Of a stretch of DNA of 44,821 nucleotides, positions 39,869 through 44,821 are shown piece after piece. The number at the start of each line of letters is the position of its first letter. The stretch's first letter is position 1. A model generated the notes under the pieces. The model ran no database searches and was not told the DNA's origin. It saw only the letters and a list, made by a program, of their open reading frames with translations. Origin of the DNA: an uncultured Aquabacterium sp. (GTDB taxonomy: Bacteria > Pseudomonadota > Gammaproteobacteria > Burkholderiales > Burkholderiaceae_C). Location: positions 1 to 44,821 of the forward strand of contig NZ_CANBCC010000028.1 of the NCBI RefSeq assembly GCF_947366995.1, given 5' to 3'. Position numbers and translations under genes: made by a program.

Positions 39869-40784
39869 GACAAAGGGCCATCAAGGCAAGCGACAGAGGC
39901 AGGACGGGCAGCAAGGCGTCCACACGGTCGAGCACGCCGCCATGCCCTGGCAGCAGCTGGCTGCTGTCCTTGGCGCCGGCCTGCCGCTTGATCATCGACT
40001 CGAACAGATCGCCGACGACGCTCATGGCAGCCAGAAAGGCCAGCGCGAGCACCATGCCGAAAGGCCCCACACCGAGCAGGAGGCGGCTGTACAGGCTGGG
40101 TGAATCGACGCCCACCTGGCGGTCGATTGCGATCCACAGCACGGCCAGCAGCAGCACGGCCAGCATGCCTGACCACACCCCTTCCCAGCTCTTGCCCGGG
40201 CTGATGGCCGGGGCGAGCTTGCGGCGCCCGAAGGTCCGCCCGCCAAAGTAGGCACCAATGTCAGCCGCCCACACAAGACAGAACACGGAAAGCATGAAGT
40301 TGCCGCCCTGCGCCTTGATGTCGGCCAGGGCCAGCCAGGCCGCCACCAGAATCAACAGGCCCAGCAGGCGGCGCGGCCAATCCGGCCATTGCCCCCAGTA
40401 GAGCGGGCCGTAGCGCAGCGCGAGCGCGCCACCCACCACCCAGATGGGCAACGCGGCGAGCCACACCCAGGTCGGCGTGAAGAAACCGACCAGCGGGTGC
40501 GCGACGCCGTGGACGTGCGTCAGCGCGGCCGCCGGCAGGCTGTCAGCCGCTTGCCAGACAGGCAGACCGAACACCTGGGCCGCATACACACAGCCACCGG
40601 CCACTGCCGCAGCCATCAGCCAGGCGCGCGCGCCCGGAGCGCCGTTCAGGCGGGACCACTCCCAGCCGGCGGCCGAGATGAAGACCAGCGACAACAGCGA
40701 GAAAGGCCAGACCGCATCGACCACCAGCGTGGGCAGCAGGATGGCGACCAGGACGAGCGCCGTGATGACCCGTTGACGCAACAT
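39861..40784 (-). CDS. cdsA: Phosphatidate cytidylyltransferase
   Basis: A 307-residue integral membrane enzyme forming CDP-diacylglycerol from phosphatidic acid and CTP. At least seven hydrophobic helices are visible. The family signature is near the C-terminus: '[20 protein letters not shown]' followed by '[17 protein letters not shown]'. ATG 40784 is 2 bp after the uppS stop, so the two are coupled, and the stop overlaps dxr. Confidence 0.96.
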   Translation of the reverse strand: MLRQRVITALVLVAILLPTLVVDAVWPFSLLSLVFISAAGWEWSRLNGAPGARAWLMAAAVAGGCVYAAQVFGLPVWQAADSLPAAALTHVHGVAHPLVGFFTPTWVWLAALPIWVVGGALALRYGPLYWGQWPDWPRRLLGLLILVAAWLALADIKAQGGNFMLSVFCLVWAADIGAYFGGRTFGRRKLAPAISPGKSWEGVWSGMLAVLLLAVLWIAIDRQVGVDSPSLYSRLLLGVGPFGMVLALAFLAAMSVVGDLFESMIKRQAGAKDSSQLLPGHGGVLDRVDALLPVLPLSLALMALCHA

Positions 40785-40786
40785 GA

Positions 40787-41569
40787 TCAGCGCTCCTCGG
40801 AGTAAGAAGGCGGTTGCGGCTCGGCCGCCCCGCCCAGCGCGCCTTCACCCTGCCCGGATGCCCCGACGTCACCGAAACGCCGCTCACGCCGCGCGAAGGT
40901 GGCAATCGCCTTGTCGAGCTCGCCACCATCGAAGTCGGGCCAGAGGCAGTCGGTGAACACCAGTTCCGCATAGGCGCTCTGCCAGAGCAGGAAATTCGAC
41001 AGCCTCACTTCGCCACCCGTGCGGATGAACAGGTCGGGATCCGGCGCGTACGACATCGCCATGTGGCGGGAGAGCACTGCCTCCGTCAATTCCTCAGGAC
41101 GCACACCTTCGGCCATGGCGGCACGGCAGGCCTGGACCACATCCCAGCGCCCCCCGTAATTGAAGGCCACGGTCAGGACCAGTCGGCTGTTCTCGACCGT
41201 GTCGGCCTCGGCGCCGCGCAGCGCATCGCGGATCCGGGGCGAAACGCTCTCGAGGTCGCCCGCGATGCGGATGCGCACGCCGTCCGACTTCAGCTTCACC
41301 AGATGCTTGGACAGGGCGACGAGCAACAGGCTCATCAGACCCGACACCTCTTCTTCCGGCCTTTTCCAGTTCTCGGACGAGAACGCAAACACCGTGAGGT
41401 AGCCGATGCCGCGGTCCGCTGCGGCCTGAACCACCTTCACCAGCGCATCCACTCCCGCCTTGTGCCCGACGCCGCGCGGCATGAGGCGTTTGCGGGCCCA
41501 GCGGCCGTTACCGTCCATGACGATGGCGACGTGGCGGGGAACCAAGGCGGCGGTGGAAGATGAGGCCAT
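40787..41569 (-). CDS. uppS: Undecaprenyl diphosphate synthase
   Basis: A 260-residue cis-prenyltransferase making the C55 lipid carrier for peptidoglycan and O-antigen. The catalytic aspartate D19 is in 'HVAIVMDGNGRWARKR'. 'YLTVFAFSSENWKRPEEEV' and 'DLFIRTGGEVRLSNFLLWQS' are family blocks. ATG 41569 gives the standard N-terminus; in-frame codons to 41605 lie upstream without support. A 110-bp gap with no visible feature separates it from frr. Confidence 0.97.
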   Translation of the reverse strand: MASSSTAALVPRHVAIVMDGNGRWARKRLMPRGVGHKAGVDALVKVVQAAADRGIGYLTVFAFSSENWKRPEEEVSGLMSLLLVALSKHLVKLKSDGVRIRIAGDLESVSPRIRDALRGAEADTVENSRLVLTVAFNYGGRWDVVQACRAAMAEGVRPEELTEAVLSRHMAMSYAPDPDLFIRTGGEVRLSNFLLWQSAYAELVFTDCLWPDFDGGELDKAIATFARRERRFGDVGASGQGEGALGGAAEPQPPSYSEER

Positions 41570-41679
41570 GAAACGTGGATGGAGGGGAAGCGTGCGCCGC
41601 CACATGCGGCACGGTCAGAAACGCGACGAGGCGGACGGGCCGCCTCGCGATGCGCTGGATTATGACAAAGCCCGCGGCC

Positions 41680-42240
41680 TCAGACCGCCATGATCTCGGC
41701 TTCCTTGGCTTGGACCAGCTTGTCGACCTCGGCGATCACCTTGTCGGTCAGCTTCTGGATGTCGTCCTGCGAGCGGCGATCCTCGTCCTCGGTGATCGCC
41801 TTGTCCTTCAGCAGGCGCTTGGCCTGTTCATTGGCGTCGCGGCGCAGATTGCGAATGGCAACCTTTGCGTCTTCGCCGGCGCCCTTCACGACTTTGGTCA
41901 GCTCCTTGCGGCGCTCTTCGGTCAGCGGAGGCATCGGCACACGGATCAGGTCACCCTGCGCCGAAGGGTTCAAGCCCAGGTCGGATTCGCGGATGGCCTT
42001 CTCGATCTTCGCGCCCATGCCCTTTTCCCACGGTTGCACGCTGATGGTGCGCGCGTCAAGCAGCGCCACGTTGGCGACCTGGCTGATCGGCACGAGCGAG
42101 CCGTAATAGTCCACCTGAACCTGGTCGAGGATGCCGGGGTGGGCGCGGCCCGTGCGGATCTTGGCCAGTTCGTTCTTGAAGGCCTCGATGGAGCGGGCCA
42201 TCTTCTGTTCGGCGTTTTTCTTGATGTCTGCAATGCTCAT
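41680..42240 (-). CDS. frr: Ribosome recycling factor
   Basis: A 186-residue factor that splits post-termination ribosomes with EF-G. The start '[20 protein letters not shown]', '[20 protein letters not shown]' and '[20 protein letters not shown]' are diagnostic, and length equals the family norm. ATG 42240 is chosen; the long in-frame extension to 42435 runs into pyrH and is spurious. Gap to pyrH is 82 bp. Confidence 0.98.
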   Translation of the reverse strand: MSIADIKKNAEQKMARSIEAFKNELAKIRTGRAHPGILDQVQVDYYGSLVPISQVANVALLDARTISVQPWEKGMGAKIEKAIRESDLGLNPSAQGDLIRVPMPPLTEERRKELTKVVKGAGEDAKVAIRNLRRDANEQAKRLLKDKAITEDEDRRSQDDIQKLTDKVIAEVDKLVQAKEAEIMAV

Positions 42241-42322
42241 GGAGAGACTCCGTGCGGATGTGCGGCCGACGGCCTGAAGAGTGACAAACGCGTGAGGATG
42301 AAAATGGGACGACAGCGAACGA

Positions 42323-43033
42323 TCAGACGTGGACCAGCGTGCCCTCGTCCTCGCCCAGCACCACGCGCTTGAGTGCGCCGGGTTTGAAGATCGAGAACAC
42401 CTTGAGCGGCAGATTCTGGTCGCGGCACAGCGCAAACGCCGTCGCGTCCAGCACCTGCAGATTCTTGATCAGCGCCTCGTCGAACGTGATCGTGCTGTAG
42501 CGGGTGGCAGACGGATCCTTTTTCGGATCGGCCGTGTAGACGCCATCGACCTTCGTGGCCTTCAGCATCACCTCGGCACCGATCTCGGCGCCACGCAGGG
42601 CAGCGGCCGTGTCGGTCGTGAAGAAGGGGTTGCCGGTTCCTGCAGCGAACACCACAACCTTGCCCTCTTCGAGGTATTGCAGTGCCTTGGGACGCACATA
42701 CGGCTCGACGACCTGGTCGATGCTGATGGCAGACATCACGCGGGCCGTCATGCCTTCCTGACGCATCGTGTCGGCGAGGGCCAGCGAGTTCATCACCGTG
42801 GCCAGCATGCCCATGTAGTCGGCGGTGGCGCGGTCCATGCCCACCGAACCGCCGGCCACGCCGCGGAAGATGTTGCCTCCGCCGATGACGACCGCCACCT
42901 GCGTACCCAGCGCAGTCACATCCTGGATTTCCTTGACCATGCGCACGATGGTCGCGCGGTTAATGCCATAGGCATCGTCGCCCATCAGGGCTTCACCGGA
43001 AAGTTTCAGGAGGATACGCTTGTAGGCGGCCAT
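42323..43033 (-). CDS. pyrH: Uridylate kinase
   Basis: A 236-residue hexameric UMP kinase of the amino-acid-kinase fold. The start '[15 protein letters not shown]' and '[11 protein letters not shown]' bind phosphates; '[20 protein letters not shown]' and '[14 protein letters not shown]' are family blocks. ATG 43033 gives the standard N-terminus. It follows tsf after a 195-bp gap that holds the tsf terminator, so it may have its own promoter there; none is clear. Confidence 0.98.
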   Translation of the reverse strand: MAAYKRILLKLSGEALMGDDAYGINRATIVRMVKEIQDVTALGTQVAVVIGGGNIFRGVAGGSVGMDRATADYMGMLATVMNSLALADTMRQEGMTARVMSAISIDQVVEPYVRPKALQYLEEGKVVVFAAGTGNPFFTTDTAAALRGAEIGAEVMLKATKVDGVYTADPKKDPSATRYSTITFDEALIKNLQVLDATAFALCRDQNLPLKVFSIFKPGALKRVVLGEDEGTLVHV

Positions 43034-43196
43034 GCAGTCGTCCTTGTGTTCTGTGCCAGGGCGCACAACCTGCCTGTTGCACCAGCAACCCGCCCGGACG
43101 TGCCCGAAGGCTTGGAGAAGGGGTAAGCGGATCAGGTTCCCCTTGGAAACCTCTCCGGCACCCGAGATCTTGTTCTGTTGATCAGAGATAGCACAA

Positions 43197-43212
43197 GGGG
43201 GCCGAAGCCCCC
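43197..43212 (-). terminator. Hairpin after tsf, probable terminator
   Basis: On the minus strand, GGGGGC, loop TTCG, GCCCCC, then TTGTGC. The tetraloop stem is very stable, but the T-tail is poor, so some read-through to pyrH is likely. Confidence 0.55.
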
Positions 43213-43228
43213 TGTGTGTCGAGCCGGC

Positions 43229-44125
43229 TTACTGGCCCTTGGCTGCGGCCATCGTCGCAGCAACTTCGGCGGCAAAGTCGTCTTGCTTCTTCTCGATGCC
43301 TTCGCCCACGACGAACATCGTGAAGCCCTTGACGGTGGTGTTGGCACCCTTGAGGTAGGCTTCCACGGTCTGCTTGCCGTCGGCGGCCTTCACGAAGACC
43401 TGGTTGAACAGCGAGACTTCCTTCAGGTACTTCTGCACAGCGCCTTCGATCATCTTGGCAGCAATGTCGGCGGGCTTGCCGGACTCGGCAGCCTTGGCGG
43501 TGGCGACATTGCGCTCGGTCTCGATCAGGTTGGCGGGCACATCGGCAGCCGACAAGGACACCGGCTTCATGGCGGCGATGTGCATCGCGACGTCCTTGGC
43601 AGCCACGTCTTCGCCGTCGAACTCGACGACCACACCGATGCGGGCGCCGTGCAGGTAGGCGGCCAGCTTGCCACCGTCAGCGTAGCGCTTGAAGCGGCGG
43701 ATCGACATGTTCTCGCCGATCTTGCCGATGAGGCCCTTGCGCACTTCTTCCACGGTCGGGCCGAAGCCGTCTTGCGACAGCGGCAGCTCGCCCAGGGCAG
43801 CCACGTCGGCCGGGTTGTGTTGCGCAATCAACTCTGCGACCGACTTGGCGAACGCCAGGAACGAGTCATTCTTCGACACGAAATCGGTTTCGCAGTTGAT
43901 TTCGACCAGGGCGCCGGTGGTGCCGTTCACGGCGGCGGCGACAACGCCTTCGGCGGTCACGCGCGAAGCGGCCTTCGAAGCCTTGCTGCCAAGCTTGACG
44001 CGCAGGATTTCTTCTGCCTTGGCCATGTCGCCGTCGGCTTCGGTCAGCGCCTTCTTGCACTCCATCATCGGGGCATCGGTCTTGGCGCGCAGTTCGGCGA
44101 CCATGCTGGCGGTGATTGCGGGCAT
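43229..44125 (-). CDS. tsf: Elongation factor Ts
   Basis: A 298-residue nucleotide-exchange factor for EF-Tu. The N-terminal UBA-like part '[20 protein letters not shown]' and the core '[18 protein letters not shown]' are diagnostic. ATG 44125 is preceded by GGAGA; in-frame codons to 44158 are upstream of this RBS. A strong terminator lies between rpsB and tsf, which would reduce tsf relative to rpsB. Confidence 0.98.
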   Translation of the reverse strand: MPAITASMVAELRAKTDAPMMECKKALTEADGDMAKAEEILRVKLGSKASKAASRVTAEGVVAAAVNGTTGALVEINCETDFVSKNDSFLAFAKSVAELIAQHNPADVAALGELPLSQDGFGPTVEEVRKGLIGKIGENMSIRRFKRYADGGKLAAYLHGARIGVVVEFDGEDVAAKDVAMHIAAMKPVSLSAADVPANLIETERNVATAKAAESGKPADIAAKMIEGAVQKYLKEVSLFNQVFVKAADGKQTVEAYLKGANTTVKGFTMFVVGEGIEKKQDDFAAEVAATMAAAKGQ

Positions 44126-44183
44126 ATTGTTCTCCGTTGAGTTGGGGCGCGGCGTCACGGCCGCGTCACATCAGAATCTGTTG

Positions 44184-44209
44184 AAAAAAAGGGGCTGAAC
44201 AACAGCCCC
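44184..44209 (-). terminator. Terminator/attenuator between rpsB and tsf
   Basis: On the minus strand, GGGGCTG, loop TTGTT, CAGCCCC, followed by seven T (A-run at 44184-44190 on plus). It stands 21 bp after the rpsB stop. Confidence 0.85.
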
Positions 44210-44230
44210 TTCTTGCCGAATCACGGGGAC

Positions 44231-44780
44231 TCAGGCGGCTTCGTTGACTTCCACGAATTCGTCGTCGCCAGCGGCAGCGGCCACGACTTCGTTCACGGCG
44301 TTGGCCTTGCCTTCGAGGATGGCGTCGGCCACGGCGCGGGCGTACAGGGCCACAGCCTTGGACGAGTCGTCGTTACCCGGGATGACGTAGTCGATGCCTT
44401 CGGGCGAGTGGTTGGTGTCCACCACGCCGATGACGGGAATGCCCAGCTTCTTGGCTTCGGCGATGGCAATCTTGTGATAGCCAACGTCGATCACGAACAG
44501 GGCGTCCGGCAGCGCGGTCATGTCCTGGATGCCGCCGATGTCCTTTTCGAGCTTGGCCAGGTCGCGCTGGAACAGCAGGCCTTCCTTCTTCTTCAGGTTG
44601 TCCAGGCCGGCTTCGACCTGAACTTGCATGTCCTTCAGCTTCTTCAGCGAGCCCTTGACCGTCTTGAAGTTGGTCAGCATGCCGCCCAGCCAACGCTGGT
44701 TCACGAAGGGCACGCCAGCGCGGCTTGCTTCTTCGGCGACGGTGTCACGGGCCTGACGCTTGGTGCCGATCATCATCACG
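44231..44780 (-). CDS. rpsB: 30S ribosomal protein S2, N-terminus missing at the contig edge
   Basis: The 182 visible C-terminal residues of S2, from '[20 protein letters not shown]' through '[20 protein letters not shown]' to '[20 protein letters not shown]' and an acidic tail. Roughly 65-70 N-terminal residues are absent compared with the family. The loss is not biological: bases after 44780 are sequencing adapter, so the first true codon is GTG at 44777-44779, inside the gene. Any start codon assigned further right translates adapter. A terminator follows the stop before tsf. Confidence 0.95.
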
Positions 44781-44821
44781 GATCGGAAGAGCACACGTCT
44801 GAACTCCAGTCACCGGATAAC
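44781..44821. other. Illumina TruSeq adapter and probable index (assembly contamination)
   Basis: The 33 bases 44781-44813 begin GATCGGAAGAGCA and end CTCCAGTCAC, matching the TruSeq i7-side adapter throughout. The next 8 bases, CGGATAAC, sit exactly where the sample index lies, and the contig then ends. The usual A before GATCGG is absent (G at 44780). This is not genomic sequence. Confidence 0.97.

Overview
The window is a high-GC, gene-dense chromosomal segment of a betaproteobacterium, most likely order Burkholderiales. The placement rests on the linked blocks rpsF-priB-rpsR-rplI-dnaB and rpsB-tsf-pyrH-frr-uppS-cdsA-dxr-rseP-bamA-skp-lpxD-fabZ-lpxA-lpxB-rnhB, a tandem glycine riboswitch ahead of gcvTHP, a hemP gene with a Fur-type box, and protein sequences typical of that order. 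No tRNA, rRNA, insertion sequence, prophage, CRISPR array or integration site was seen. Most of the window is conserved housekeeping DNA.

Layout, left to right. 1-1845: tail of a sugar ABC transporter ATPase (FrcA-like), a FucU/RbsD sugar mutarotase and a ROK regulator. 1852-6233 (minus): rimO, preceded by a translationally coupled three-gene set of two lipoproteins and an M48-like protein with TPR-like repeats whose zinc motif has lost its first histidine. 6359-12210: two-component genes dctSR (minus) diverge from the TRAP transporter dctPQM (plus), with a palindrome between them and a strong terminator between dctP and dctQ. 12297-17290: promoter, tandem glycine riboswitch and gcvT-gcvH-gcvP. 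17451-24896: a soluble hybrid histidine kinase, convergent with ppsR, which diverges from ppsA; then an HPP-CBS membrane protein. 24881-28186: rpsF-priB-rpsR-rplI, then dnaB behind a cluster of DnaA-box-like sequences. 28308-29351 (minus): a Bax-inhibitor-1 family protein and Fur-controlled hemP. 29364-44780 (minus): a long block for translation factors, isoprenoid and phospholipid precursors, outer-membrane assembly and lipid A, ending with an RNase HII and an rRNA-type methyltransferase.

Functional themes. Two uptake routes (sugar ABC, dicarboxylate TRAP) sit beside their own regulators. Glycine cleavage is controlled by glycine through RNA. PEP synthase sits beside its kinase/phosphorylase regulator. 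The right-hand block joins ribosome function to envelope building: Tsf, PyrH and Frr, then UppS, CdsA and Dxr for lipid precursors, RseP for envelope stress, BamA and Skp for outer-membrane proteins, and LpxD/FabZ/LpxA/LpxB for lipid A.

The last 41 bases (44781-44821) are not genomic: they are Illumina TruSeq adapter followed by what looks like an 8-base index. rpsB is therefore cut at an artificial contig edge, and any start codon called inside the adapter is false. I found no clear new multi-gene system. The best leads for novelty are the lipoprotein/degenerate-M48 cassette, the hemP promoter with the Fur box filling its spacer, and the hairpin series between gcvH and gcvP.
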